Assembly: GCA_947652605.1 (NCBI GenBank)
Contig: OX393579.1
Location: forward strand, 26,557,674-26,621,673
Direction: 5' to 3'
Source of the DNA: Elmis aenea
Lineage: Eukaryota; Arthropoda; Insecta; Coleoptera; Elmidae
DNA: 64,000 nt
The stretch's first letter is position 1. The number at the start of each line of letters is the position of its first letter. The notes under the pieces are model-generated. The model was given only the letters and a program-made list of their open reading frames with translations. It did not search any database and had not been told where the DNA came from. Of the stretch, positions 10,716 through 22,207 are shown one piece after another. Both the position numbers and the translations under genes were made by a program.

Positions 10716-11949
10716 TTTAAAATTCATTTATATTTCTAGAACTACCTTGATCTACTTACCAGTGCGTGAATAGATAAATAAAAGTTAACTTTTATTAAAT
10801 ATTCTGAAGCAATCGGTCGCGTTGTAACTTTATTAGGAAAACATACACATTCAGTTGTTTTCCCTCCAGAAATAAAACAAATATCGTCACACACAACATG
10901 TACCGTGTTCGTAAATATCTCACAATAACTTCGTATTATATCCATGTGTTGATATACAGCCCTTGCTTGTCCGTATGGGATAACAAATAACTCGACTTCT
11001 GTTATTGGAAAACTTCAGACCACTACAATTTGGAGTTCTGAATTTTCTATTTTATATGGTTATTTACTACCTTTTTACGTAACGTAATTTCCATGTGAAA
11101 GTGGATGTTTTGGTTGTATAGTGCGATTTTATAACGACGTTTTAAAATTTTTGATTTTAATTAAAATTTAATTGGCTGATTTAATAAAAATTTAAATGTT
11201 TCTGCCTTGTTAAACATCACTAAATAAAAGTTAAACTTTTATAACTTTATGTTTTACTGTATTTTACTGCTCAAAATAAAAACAAAATTTGTCTATGGGA
11301 ATTAGGTTCGGAAAAATTAATATACAAATCAAAAGTAATAAATTAACATAAAATAATTTATTACTTTCTCAGTTTCAACACAAAACAATTTGAAGCTTAG
11401 GGTATTTTCTTTGATCTACAAACAACTTATATCTAATGGGTATTGAAAAGGATGCTTGTGGTTAGATTTCACTGCTAGGTAAAAACATCCTTTAAGTTCA
11501 CTTTCACTGAAAACATAGCTGATATTTGGTTGAATCCTTCTTTAGAGCGTGTCCTATACATCAGAGGTGAGCACGACATCGATCGCTGTTCACCGGTCGA
11601 CTGTAAAGCAATTTTTGCTGGACCATCAGTCTTAAAAGAAAAGTATTATAAGTGTAAAAAACAAAGAATTTCGCGGATAATTGCACAAAATGGGGTAACA
11701 ACAGCCTAACTTAATATTTGGAAATTATATTCATTACATCTTTACAACTTTCATTCGTTATTATTTTCACTAAAAGATAATTATTTTTTTTTATTGCTTT
11801 GACTGAAAAAGTTTTCTTTAATTTTACGATATATTGTGTGTATTCGTGTGGGTATTTGCAAGTGTATAATTTTTAAGCAAGTATCCCTCTAATACTTAAT
11901 TTTTGTAAATGACATAAATGATGGCCGTCAAAATGATGTTTTATGCGAG
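10716..11949. other. Unassigned non-coding DNA
   Basis: No gene, RNA or bounded element is supportable. The 67-codon minus-strand frame at 10742-10945 has no recognised feature. Confidence 0.4.
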
Positions 11950-11951
11950 TA

Positions 11952-12526
11952 CAGGGTGTACCAAATTCGATGGGGTATCTCGCTTAATAGGCAAGATAGA
12001 GAAACGGTTAAATTACCAAAAATGTGCAGTTTTTTGAGACAAACTTAGAACCGTTTTCCAAAATATTTCATCATTTCCGGTTTGTGAGTTATTAAAGAAA
12101 AACTGTTTTTTTTTGTTTTATTTATAATGTGATATCTCTTTTATTGTTGTAAATATCGAAAAAGTTTATGAAGATCCTTTTTAGATATTTTTATGTAGAT
12201 TGTGATACTATAATAAAAATATTTTTTACGCTCGCCGTTAAAAAGTTATGACACAAACTTAGCTTTTTTTAAATGGAAGCTATAGTTGTCTATGACCTAC
12301 TTAAATTCCTTAATTTTTCCCATTCCAAATATTTAAGGGTTGATGTATTTATTATCAATAATGCGCAAGTTACAAAGATTTTTAAATTTTTTACGGATGA
12401 AAAACAAAAAGTAGACTGTTCTGAGTTTGTCCCAAAAAACTGCGCATTTTTGGTAATTTAACCGTTTCTCTATGTTGACTATTAAGCAAGATATCCATGT
12501 AATCCCTTCGAATTTGGACCACCGTG
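11952..12526. mobile_element. TA-flanked palindromic MITE, 575 bp
   Basis: The ends CAGGGTGTACCAAATTCG and CGAATTTGGACCACCGTG are inverted. The similarity continues inward through GTATCTCGCTTAATAG, GAGAAACGGTTAAATTACCA and GCAGTTTTTTG. TA flanks the element at 11950-11951 and 12527-12528. The interior includes TTTTTTTAAATGGAAGC, a motif that recurs in three other palindromic elements here. Open frames inside are arm sequence, not genes. Confidence 0.85.
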
Positions 12527-12763
12527 TACTTATTAAGAATACTAAAATAAAGTGGATGGCCTATTGTAATAACCATATCAATATATCGATATGCTATTCG
12601 ATATCGGATATTTTGATATATCTTTAAGTACTTATATGTACCTACATACAAAGTGTCCTTGGAATTTTTTTAAAAATTAATCATAACTTGGTTTATTAAA
12701 CTTCAAGAAAGTTGAAACAAACGACATTTTAAGATAAATAAATTTACCATAAATAATTACTAA

Positions 12764-13478
12764 CAAGGGAGGGTCACGATACGTTGTCGCTAGAATTTGA
12801 TTCCGGCTGTGTTTATTACATCAAGGGCATCAAAACTAAATGTTTTCCAGAGTTATACGTGCCACTGGCCATTAACTTAGGAAAAATAGGGGAAAAACTG
12901 AAAAATTGGTACAAAAAGGTAATTTTTGCGATCGCGTTGGTCATGAAACCGTCAGAGATAAAATCGAAATTCTTCTATTTACCAATAGGCGCATCCTTTG
13001 CAAGTAAAATGGTGCAAAGTTTTTGAAAAAATCTTGAACGGTTCCGGAGATAAACGTCAAAAACGAAACCCCTGCATAAGCGCTATGTATTGAGTAGTTG
13101 TCGCATATCTGTATTACTATATCTATGCGACTTGCATAGGCGTTTAACATAGGGAAAACCGTTTTTACAAAGGCCTCGTTTTTTGCGTTTTTTTTCGGAA
13201 CCGTTTAAGATTTTTTCAAAAACTTTGCACCATTTTACTTGGAAAGGATGCGCGCATTGGTAATTAGAAGAATTTCGATTTTGTCTTTGACGGTTTCATG
13301 GCCAACGCGATCGCAAATATTACTTTTATTATTCATCTTTTCAGTTTTTCCCCTATTTTTCCGAAGGTAATGGCCAGTGGCACGTATAACTCTGGAAAAC
13401 ATTTAGTTTTGATGCCCTTGATGTAATAAACACAGCCGAAATCAAATTCTAGCGACAACGTATCGTGACCTTCCCTTG
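12764..13478. mobile_element. Near-perfect 715-bp palindrome with TAA target duplication
   Basis: The ends CAAGGGAGGGTCACGATACG and its inverse (CGTATCGTGACCTTCCCTTG) bound arms of about 330 bp that pair along almost their whole length. The short loop is near 13090-13140. TAA precedes and follows the element (12761-12763 and 13479-13481). A 3-bp TWA duplication is the PIF/Harbinger rule, so a Harbinger-mobilised MITE is the best guess, but no matching transposase is in the window. Each arm contains a mirrored open frame with the shared peptide GCVYYIKGIKTKCFPELYVP. This follows from the palindrome and is not proof of coding. Confidence 0.8.
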
Positions 13479-13786
13479 TAAGACAAAATGTATCTACGAG
13501 GTAAATATTTAATAACTTAAACCTTTTCTTTTTATTTATACACACACAGCTGTAAACCTATACATGGAATACCATGTAAAACAGCCGTGAAAGTGTTCTC
13601 CCTGCTTTCATGAAAATTACGAGCCTATATTTAAAGGAATAAGTCCCCTTACAACCACCTGCAGGTCAATACTTCCTAGTGGCACAACAGAAGCTCACGT
13701 ACACACCCTTGAAAGTGTCACAATATTGACGAAAATTATTTTGGTAAGGCAATAGAAAACCTAACTATCTTAAGATAATGTATGTT

Positions 13787-14112
13787 TAGAATGGACAAAA
13801 TTCGAATGTTTTACGGTGTATTTTGGTTAGCGTAATAGTAAACTCTGATACCGGTCTCTTGGGCTATTATTTTGAGAAAAAAAACTTCTATGCAATCATG
13901 TTTTTTATATCGCTTTTCATTTTGGCACTACAGGAAAAAAAATATAATTTCATCATTTTTGAAAATCTACCATAACTTCTTTAATAAAAAATCTGATTGC
14001 ATCGGCGTTTTTTTCTCACAAAAATAGCCCAAGAGACCGGTATCAGATTTCTGTTAACTATTACGGTAGGCGAGATACCCCGTAAAAAAAAAATCAAATT
14101 TGGTCCACCCTG
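13787..14112. mobile_element. Palindromic TA-type MITE, 326 bp
   Basis: The right end is AAATTTGGTCCACCCTG followed by TA. The left end, TAGAATGGACAAAATTCG, is its decayed inverse. Internal arm pairs are CTGATACCGGTCTCTTGGGC and GCCCAAGAGACCGGTATCAG. A half-copy of this family lies at 1309-1521. Confidence 0.75.
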
Positions 14113-14114
14113 TA

Positions 14115-15255
14115 TAACAAATTTAAAAAAAAAACGCCCAGAGTGACCTTGAATCCTTTTAACTTTAATCGCATAGCAACCCTACAACTCCTCCACAGAA
14201 TTTCCTACACAAAAGTAATCGCTCTGATCTATTTAATTTTAATTGCCCTTAAATTTTGATATCTATTGATTTGTAATCCACAAAAATATACATTCATTTT
14301 TATGAAAATCGGTAAAGTATTCTCCGGTTTACACGATTAAGCTCAGCTTAAAGCCCAACATATAACGTTTAGCACAGACATCAGTGTCATGCAGACGATA
14401 TCTGACGATTTGAAGATTAATGGAGCATCTAAACCAATTTAGAATCAGTGAATGTTGATTTTCTCATTTCAAAGGGTGTCTGATGTGGTCAGGGTGTTTA
14501 CGTTTCTTAAGAACAACAAAAAGCTACTGATCACAATTTAAGTTACAGCAACTGTGCGAACAATAGAGATTACTAACAAACTCTGTTTTTTGTGTAAATT
14601 CAAGTATCTTTTATCTGTTGAATACTGTACGATTTTTGTTGTGCAATGAAGAACTGATTTAAGTAAGTTGCTAAGGTTGACTATATGCTCAATCGTTAGT
14701 TTATTTGTAAAACTAAACTTCTGCTACTCAATAACAATATAAAACAGTGAAACGAAGAAATCCATCGACTCAATAAATTACCCTATCGCCAATAAAATTT
14801 GCCAATTAAAAAAAAATACCCTTGAGTTTTTTTTTTTATTAAACTCACCTTTCACTAATTTCATTTTATTTACACAAAAAACTGTTAAAACTTTCGTTAG
14901 AAAATAAATGGCCTTATTTTATGAAAAACAAAAAACATATAAAGTAATAAAACGAACCATTAGCTTGAAGTTAACAAAAAATATAAGAATCGATCTAAAC
15001 GTTGCAATTCGGGGTGGAACAGAAAGAAAACCTACCGCTAAAAACAGCAGAATAGTGTTAGGAAATCAACTACAAACTGTAAGATTTACACATTTAACAT
15101 TTCGGTTCTTTAAACGTTTCCTGATTGACTTTGAAGCATAAAAGTATAAAACTTTAATATTTGGTTTAAATTTGCCTTTACTGTGATCAACATTGTTAGT
15201 GCACTAACAGTACAAATTAAATTAAATTTAAATGTAATTAACTTTTACTGTTATA
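14115..15255. other. Unassigned non-coding DNA
   Basis: No gene is supportable. The 77-codon plus-strand frame at 14908-15141 is lysine- and arginine-rich without a domain. Confidence 0.4.
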
Positions 15256-15400
15256 CAGGGTGGTGCTTTTTTCGATGCTCACCATTGCTATCTTGGAAAC
15301 GGTAAGAGATACAAGGTCGGTTAAATTAAAGAAAAGTTGCACAATTTTATGGCCATTGAGAATCTGAAAAGAAATCCTGGATATTTTGATTCGTTTTTGA
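15256..15400 (+). mobile_element. Solo CAGGGTGGTGC MITE end
   Basis: It starts CAGGGTGGTGCTTTTTTCGA after TATA and continues GAAACGGTAAGAGATACAAG, in the style of the other CAGGGTG termini. I find no inverted partner before the LINE begins, so the element is truncated or has lost its other end. Confidence 0.45.
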
Positions 15401-15719
15401 TTTATTACAAAAAAACTGAAAAATGTAATTTTAGAAAAATATTATTATCTTTCCTACCATTGACGCTATTTCATTTAAACTTGGTAACTTTATGTTTTTG
15501 ACAGTCCTGGGTTTGATGACGTCAACAGGAATTTTCTAAGCCTTCTAGATTTCAAGTTGCGATAGTCAACTTTTTTATTTCTTATGGCCGCCATATTGGA
15601 TTTTTACACCATCACACAGACAAAAAAATTAGCTTTTCAGATTGGTAACCAACATACCTTTTTCTTTCAAAAAACTTGTTGAAATTTGAAAATTTGTGTA
15701 AATAATTCATAAAATCGAG

Positions 15720-17040
15720 AATGCTCTGAAAAACAATTGAAACTATGAAATAAATAAAAGCTACAGAACAATACACCTCAGATAAAAAGAAAAACTATAG
15801 GTAACAATTATCCTAAAGAAATACGAAAACGAATCAAGGAAAAAAGAAAAGCTAGAAATATATGGAAAAAATCCAGAACAACGGAGAACAAAAATAGGTT
15901 AAATAATCTAACGCAACAATTACGAAGAGAAATCACGAAAATAAAAAACGAATCTGTCAACACATACTTAGGTGAATTAACGGACGACCAAAGCACCGAC
16001 TACTCACTTTGGAAGGCTGCTAAAAAGATCAACAGGCCAATAAAAAATATCCCACCAATCCGCAGAGAAGACAGAACATGGGCAAGGGATGCTAAACAAA
16101 AAGCCTTTGCCGAATACTTGGAAAATACTTTTCAACCATATGCCGAACAGACTGAAATCGATTACCCAGATGAAATTATTGCAAACGAAAACATAAAGTT
16201 AACTACTCCAAAGGAAGTAAAAGAAGTAATAAAGAAACATATCAATCCCAAAAAAGCCCCTGGGTTCGACTTGATTACTGGAGAGATCCTAAAGCGATTA
16301 CCAAAAAAAGGTATTGTAAAACAGCCGAAGTAATAATGTTACCAAAACCGGGGAAACCTATAGATAAGATTACATCGTATAGGCCAATTTCACTTCTACC
16401 TATAATATCAAAGCTTTTTGAAAAGCTGCTATTAAAAAGGATGAACAACATAATCGAGAGAAAAAACTTATTCCACCACATCAGTTTGGATTTCGTGACC
16501 AACACTCCACCGTAGACCAGGTTCATCGAATAATCAATGACATAGAGAAGTCATTAGAAGAAGAAAAAATTTGCTCGGCAACATTCCAATATCTAACAGA
16601 CGTCAAGTTAAAATGGAAGGAACACGTCAAAAAGAAAACGGAACAGCTTAAGATAAAGTATAAAGATATGTATTGGCTGATAGGAAGAAATTCCCAGCTT
16701 TCTATCCAAAACAAACTGCTCCTATACAAACAAGTGCTCAAGCCTGTTTGGACATATGGCCCTCAATTATAGGGCTGTACCAAAAAAAAGCAACTACAAC
16801 TGTCTTCAAATATTCCAAAACCGCGTATTAAAAAGCATAGTAAATGCCCCTTGGTATGTTCGGAACAGCGATTTACACCGGGAACTCCAGGTAGAATCTG
16901 TCCAGGAAGAAATTTAAAAAGTTGCCAAACGCCATGAGGAGAGCCTCCACAGACATTCCAACATTGAAGTGCTCCAACTTCTCGATAATCAACAACTAGT
17001 GCGTAGGCTCAAACGGATTAAACCGTTTGAACTTGTGTAG
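15720..17040 (+). pseudogene. Jockey-clade LINE reverse transcriptase remnant
   Basis: The conceptual frame starts within the linker after the endonuclease (YPKEIRKRIKEKRKARNIWK). It runs through SLWKAAKKINRPIKNIPPIR, AEYLENTFQPY, the RT entry motif NPKKAPGFDLITGEILKRLP, then MLPKPGKPIDKITSYRPISL and ISKLFEKLLLKRM. A frame change near 16460 leads to HQFGFRDQHSTVDQVHRI. The palm region with the YADD/FADD catalytic aspartates is absent. After ICSATF the frame jumps to the thumb and C-terminal block (LTDVKLKWKEHVKKKT, NKLLLYKQVLKPVWTYG, FQNRVLKSIVNAPWYV), and a stop ends it at 17038-17040. An intact protein would copy its own RNA at a nicked chromosome. This copy is 5'-truncated, internally deleted and carries several stops. 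The 3' untranslated flank resumes after the foldback insertion at 18388. Confidence 0.92.
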
Positions 17041-17092
17041 ACCTAAAGTGTACAAAAGCAGAGTACAGGGCTATGTAGTCACAGTAGTGTAG

Positions 17093-18379
17093 CGGTACGC
17101 GACAACTGGGCGACGGTCAACTGGGCGAGACCAACTGGGCGACGGTCAACTGGGCGGCGGTCAACTGGGCGACGTGCCAACTGGGCGACGGTCAACTGGG
17201 CGACAGGAACTTAAACATTTTTGAACTCTCATCTTAGCACACGATTTTACTGATTGTTTTTGTAAATATTGGTAAAATATACTTACTTAATTTTGTAGAA
17301 CTATATCGTACATCGAAATTTGTAAAATCATTTACGAAAGATATGATCAAAAAACGTGGTCCAAAAATAATTTAAAAATGAAGAAGGATGATTGCACAAT
17401 ATTAGAATAAAGAGAAAAAATACAGTTTTTTCATTCATTTATCAATATTATTTTGTAATTAACTAACATATTTACATTATAACAAAAAAATATATAACAT
17501 CCAAAACAACATAATTTTTGAATTATATGTCATGTTATAAGCAATACTTGTAAATAGTCTATTAGATATTTCAAATTTCTTTTTTGATTATTAACGAGCA
17601 CCAAATTAAGTCACTATATGAAATTTAAACCTATACTCTGTCTAGATGTTATTATACGCGAGATTTCCATGTTTAAACTTAAATTTCAAACACTCGGTAT
17701 ATTTGATATGTGTTAAAATGGTTGTTAGTTACAAAATAATATTAATAAATTTCTCAGCTAATAGACTATCTATGAGGAACTGCTTATAACATTAATTAAA
17801 GGGTGTTAGTGTTAGGTAAAACAAGAAATGTCAATTTTTATTATATCTTTACAATTCGATTTTAAAGAGCTTAGTCTACTATTTTTTTGTTCGTAGAGCT
17901 GCATTAACCAAACTTTATTTTACTATGGATCATATTATTAAAAATGAGTATTAGTCAATGAATGTGAAAAATGATTTTCATTTAATCTATAATAATTAGT
18001 TATTCTAATGTCTTTTTTGTTTTAATGTAAATATGTTTGTTAATTACAAAATAATATTGATTAATGAATGAAAAAACTGCATTTTTCTCTTTATTCTCAT
18101 ATATTGTGCAATCATCCTTCTTCATTTTTAAATTATTTTCGGACCACGTTTTTTAATCATATCTTTCGTAAATGATTCTAAAAATTTCGATGTACAATAT
18201 AGTTCTACAAAATTAAGTAAGTATATTTTACCAATATTTACAAAAACAATCAGTAAAATCGTGTGCTAAGATGAGAGTTCAAAAATGTTTAAGTTCCTGT
18301 CGCTCAGTTGACCGTCGCCCAGTTGACCATCGCCCAGTTGACCGTCGCCCACTTGGCGTCGCCCAGTTGACCGTGTCCG
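17093..18379. mobile_element. Foldback element with CAACTGGGCGACGGT minisatellite ends
   Basis: The termini CGGTACGCGACAACTGGG and CCCAGTTGACCGTGTCCG are inverted. Next to each end are tandem copies of a 15-bp unit (CAACTGGGCGACGGT): about seven at 17102-17212 and about five inverted at 18300-18372. The arms then pair along about 350 bp (CTTAAACATTTTTGAACTCT with its inverse at 18275). An exact 8-bp duplication, TAGTGTAG, flanks the element (17085-17092 and 18380-18387). There is no transposase. It lies in the 3' flank of the jockey remnant, so it is the younger insertion. Confidence 0.88.
17565..17697 (-). mobile_element. MITE end nested in the foldback element centre
   Basis: It matches the right terminus of the MITE at 26791-27713: TTGATTATTAACGAGCACCA, TTTAAACCTATACTCT, TATTATACGCGAGAT, AATTTCAAACACTCGG. 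Only one end of that element is present, in the loop of the foldback palindrome. Confidence 0.7.
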
Positions 18380-18387
18380 TAGTGTAG

Positions 18388-18480
18388 TGTAGATTGTAAT
18401 AGTGTCTAGGATAGACCATTGGCGACATCCAGACTCAAACACAAACGTAGTAAATTAGGTTAAAGTTAAAATTTTTATTA
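18388..18480 (+). other. Probable jockey 3' flank beyond the foldback insertion
   Basis: After removal of one TAGTGTAG copy this sequence is contiguous with 17041-17092. It ends with TTAGGTTAAAGTTAAAA, reminiscent of LINE 3' ends. The assignment rests on position only. Confidence 0.4.
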
Positions 18481-18715
18481 ATCTATTGGATTAGGTGCAT
18501 TGCAAATTTTAAATAATAATTTAAAAAAAAACTTATTAAGATTATTAAAAAAAACTCTGCTAACTAATCTACAAAAAAGATTTTCTTCAAGTAATAATCC
18601 TATTTGTTCAGCAAAAATAATGAAACACTTATAAACAGTCATATAAGTTTCTTGTTGTGTTATGATCAACAGTAGTGAATATGTATGTACAGTGTGTACA
18701 AAAATAACGTAACGG

Positions 18716-18790
18716 GTCAATATTTATCTTCTTGTGATAACTTTACAAAAAAAAGAGGTCAATATATCTTCTTGTGATAACTTTACAACA
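18716..18790. repeat. Two-copy tandem repeat, about 43-bp unit
   Basis: TCTTCTTGTGATAACTTTAC occurs twice (about 18727 and 18767), each preceded by GTCAATAT. This is a local duplication. Confidence 0.8.
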
Positions 18791-19499
18791 ACAAAAAAAA
18801 GTAAAAGTTGTTTGTGGTCATTAACTACATGACTTTAAATTATCTACACCGATGCTTCACTTTGTTTTCTTAAATAGAACAACATATATATTTTGTTATT
18901 TTTAGGTGCAAAATTTCTTTCAAAAATGTGGTAGGTCTTTTGTACCTAAAATAGTTTGAGTTATTTTAGTTTTCACAAAAGCATTGACAGAAATAGGACT
19001 CTTAAAAAATATTAATATTTCACAACTTAGCAATGTCAGAACGAATGCCTTTGATCCCTCAGTTAAAAATAGTGTCATGGCAATTGCTGACCAGTTAAAA
19101 TTTTAAAATAATATACAGGGTATTTCTTATGCCCGTTTCCTTTGGCTAAACACGAATAATAATAATTTTTTAAAATGGAACACCCTATATATTTTTACAT
19201 TTTCCTATCGATAATTTATGAATTGTTAAAAATTATATGAGATCGTTTATGTCTTCTTAATTTAATATTTGTCAAGTTATTGCGGTTTTAATGATAATTT
19301 TTGGACACATACAAAATATTTAATAGAACAAAACTAGTAGGCTTTGGAAATAACTTGAAAATTTGTTTTAAAAATGGTAAAGTCTTATTATGGGAAAGAA
19401 TTTTGTTTTTGCGTTAGGATTGTAAGAAAAGTGTAAGAAGTTTTAGAAAGTATTTTATCGAAGGTGGTGAGACTAAAGGAATGTTTAAGGGCTACAAAT
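18791..19499. other. Non-coding DNA with one solo MITE end
   Basis: CAGGGTATTTCTTATGCCCG begins at 19116 after TATA. GAACACCCTATATATTTTTA at about 19182 is a second, inverted boundary. Nothing coding is seen. Confidence 0.45.
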
Positions 19500-19920
19500 T
19501 AAATTAGCGGCGACTAGTATGACTTTAGCGGCGAAGTCACGGTTTATCGTGGAGTCGAAGGACATGAGGGGGTCTCCGGCGTCGCGTGTGGGTTGGACCA
19601 CCGATAAAACTCGCGGACTTGTCAGACCACCACGAACTGGCGTTTGCTGGGGACTAAGTTTAACCGTTGACCGAGAAACAGCCGGCGAGCTGCTGATCGA
19701 TGAGATGGTTGCTTCACGACTGTCTTATTGTTGTTTCGAAATTTGAATAATTACTGCTTTCTAATGAACACGGGTGGCTTTACATAAAATTCTTATTGGT
19801 TGTAACATCCTGGAGGCGGGCGTTACAACCGCGGTGCAGAGGAACTTGCAAAGGCTTTAATCGCAGACGCGATCAAATTAATCGGCAGACGCGATCGCGC
19901 CGCTTTATGACGGTGTCGAT
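19500..19920 (+). other. GC-richer patch with a 75-codon open frame
   Basis: The base composition is clearly richer in G and C than the surroundings. The frame 19519-19746 starts MTLAAKSRFIVESKDMRGS and has no domain that I recognise. Downstream, GGTTGTAAC (19798-19806) and GTTACAACC (19822-19830) can form a 9-bp stem. A GATCGC-containing segment repeats at about 19868 and 19888 (GCAGACGCGATC twice). It could be the end of an LTR element, a 5' untranslated exon or part of an unrecognised repeat. I do not assert a gene. Confidence 0.35.
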
Positions 19921-20216
19921 ATGTGTACCAATAGGATTTTAACTTGGTACCTATATGTATCAACAGGTTCTACGAGATACAGAGTGCCACTAGTATAACA
20001 AACAAATAGTGCAGATTTTTTGGAAAAAAACGCTAGCAACGACTTATTATTCAATCGTAACATGCATTGACAGCTGATTGTCAGTTAACCTCACAACAAT
20101 ATCTCAAAATACGGGCGTGTTACAATATTTTCTAGTCCGTATCACATTTTCTAGCTTTCCGGAAATTAAAAATATTTATGGTACCTATATGTGTATGTGT
20201 ACCACTCGGAACGGAA

Positions 20217-20268
20217 GAGTTAGTGAAACGAAAGGGTTAGTGAAACAAAAGAGTTAGTGAAACGAAAG
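20217..20268. repeat. Short tandem repeat, 16-18-bp unit, three copies
   Basis: GAGTTAGTGAAACGAAAG appears twice, with a shorter GGTTAGTGAAACAAAA copy between. Confidence 0.85.
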
Positions 20269-21340
20269 AAAAAATTATACAAGACTTATTGTGTATGGAT
20301 ACAGACTTTGGAACACTCTGTACAAAATAAGCATTTTTTTGGAGAATAAACATTCCTCACTGCTTTATTTTTTGGTGTAGATAATTCCAGTCCGTGTTAT
20401 AAATTTATCACAAAAGTAAACCAACTTTGCGTATTAGAGTTATTTCATAGTTGTAAGCTTTATTCGATCCAAAGTCAACTATTTATCTCTTTTTTAATAT
20501 GTGCTATTTATATTATTTTAATAATTAATGGTTTTCCCACAACATATGGTATTTAATATTTTCACTAATTTTAGTAGTTTAATATATTTTATAAATTCAA
20601 ATACATCAATTTCAAAATAATTAAGCACTGTCCATTAGGCGTAGAACCTGCGAGGGTATTCTTTGTTCGTTTTCAGGAAAATGTTTACTCTTGACCGTTT
20701 CCGTGCACACAGATCGTATCAAATAGAGTTAAAAGACTTGAATACGGTCATTACCTTTGACTCCATGTTAGGATACAATAGAAGCTGACACGACATCCCG
20801 GAGGACCCCCGTGCGCTCGTTTGTCAGGATAGTCTTACAGCATTTTATTTGATTAATATCTTGGTACCTTTATATTCAACTTGTACCGTACCGTTGGAGT
20901 AGAAATTCCGTGTTCTTGATGTGAATCTCTTAAATTTTTTAGATCATGTTTTAAAGGAAAACGAGTCGTTTGATAGTATGTTCTAGTTAATGATATTTAA
21001 TTTGTGTAAAAGCTTGTTATCTATACAGGCTGAGTCAAATACTCAATAAAAGTATGTTTCAAGTTTTTTTTGTTTTGTTTGCAATTTACGTCTAGTTGCA
21101 ATGCTTCGTTAATTTTCATTTCATGACCTTTTTAAATAAATGGTTTGATGTTTTTACTGTTAATCTATTAAAACACGTACATAAACCTGCATGTTTTTTA
21201 AAACTGCCAAAAGGTTTAATTCTAGTGTCAAAGTCAACAATCCTGTTCATTTATTTTGTTGTATCTGGTATGGAATGTATTTGAAAAAAAAAAGTGAATA
21301 ACGTCGATCGCGATCTGTCAGTCGATCGTCAATAAAATAT
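20269..21340. other. Unassigned DNA
   Basis: 20630-20850 has higher sequence complexity but no open frame or splice pattern that I would call. ATACAGGCTGAGTCAAATAC at 21024 resembles a MITE end, without a partner. Confidence 0.35.
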
Positions 21341-21343
21341 AAA

Positions 21344-21930
21344 ATCTCCGTAAATTATGAAAATACAAGGTTACTTTTATGGGACAAAAGTTAGCTATTT
21401 AGGAGTGTAATTTGAACAAGTTATTGTTTTGTTTAAAAATTCTATGGCTTGCGTGATATAACTTAAAAACAGAAATCGACCAGAATAATTGTTAAACTCA
21501 AATATCTCGACTATCGTTGCTAATATACAAAAATGGCAAAGGAAAAAATTATGCTACATTTATTTATTGGTAATAAACATATGCAAAGGAGAAAACATAA
21601 TCTTCATGTAGTCATCACCTACTACGACTGCCATTTAAAAAAAAATGTTTCATTACATCTCGCACGGTAATTTATAAATAAACATTTGACTATTAACATT
21701 TTATAGCAAACAGAATCTAGCAATTTTTTTAATTTTGGCAGTTTTGTGTATTAGCAACGATAGCCGAGATATTTGAGTTTAAAAGTTTTTGTCAATTTCG
21801 GTTTTTAAGTTATAACACACAATCCATGGAATGTTTAAATAAAACAGGAACTTGTTTAAAATACACTCCTAAATAGCTACCAACTTTTGTTCCATTTAAC
21901 CAACCTTGTATTTTCATTATTTACGGAGAT
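21344..21930. mobile_element. Palindromic MITE-like repeat, about 590 bp
   Basis: Outer arm CTCCGTAAATTATGAAAATA pairs with TATTTTCATTATTTACGGAG. Inner arm pairs include AGCTATTTAGGAGTGTA with CACTCCTAAATAGCT, and ATCTCGACTATCGTTGCTAA with TTAGCAACGATAGCCGAGAT. The centre contains GCCATTTAAAAAAAAATG, related to the TTTAAATGGAA motif of other palindromes. True termini and target duplication are not clear, so the element may extend a little further. Confidence 0.7.
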
Positions 21931-22207
21931 AACAATAGTGCACATGGAAAAGTGAAACACCTTTTGTTGAAATTCTAAAACTTTTCAAGTTAGATAATAA
22001 TTAATGATTCGAAATCTGTAAAAACTTGTAAAGTATCAAGCCTTAAATAATGTCCCTATATTCTTTTATATTAACTATTTATTATAGCAAAAGTCTCTTA
22101 CGCCTCAATTTTTGAAAAATAGAACGCCAATGGATTTTTGTTGGGAAAGTAGTTCTTATGTAAACATTAGTTGACAACCCTGGTCTAGAGCAAATATAAC
22201 ACAGTAA

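Noticed and set aside
12784..13026. 80-codon open frame mirrored at 13333-13545
   Set aside because: It lies in the arms of a palindromic MITE, so the duplicate frame follows from symmetry and is not evidence for a gene.
19798..19830. Solo LTR starting at the GGTTGTAAC/GTTACAACC hairpin
   Set aside because: I could not find matching LTR ends, a target duplication, a primer-binding site or a polypurine tract.
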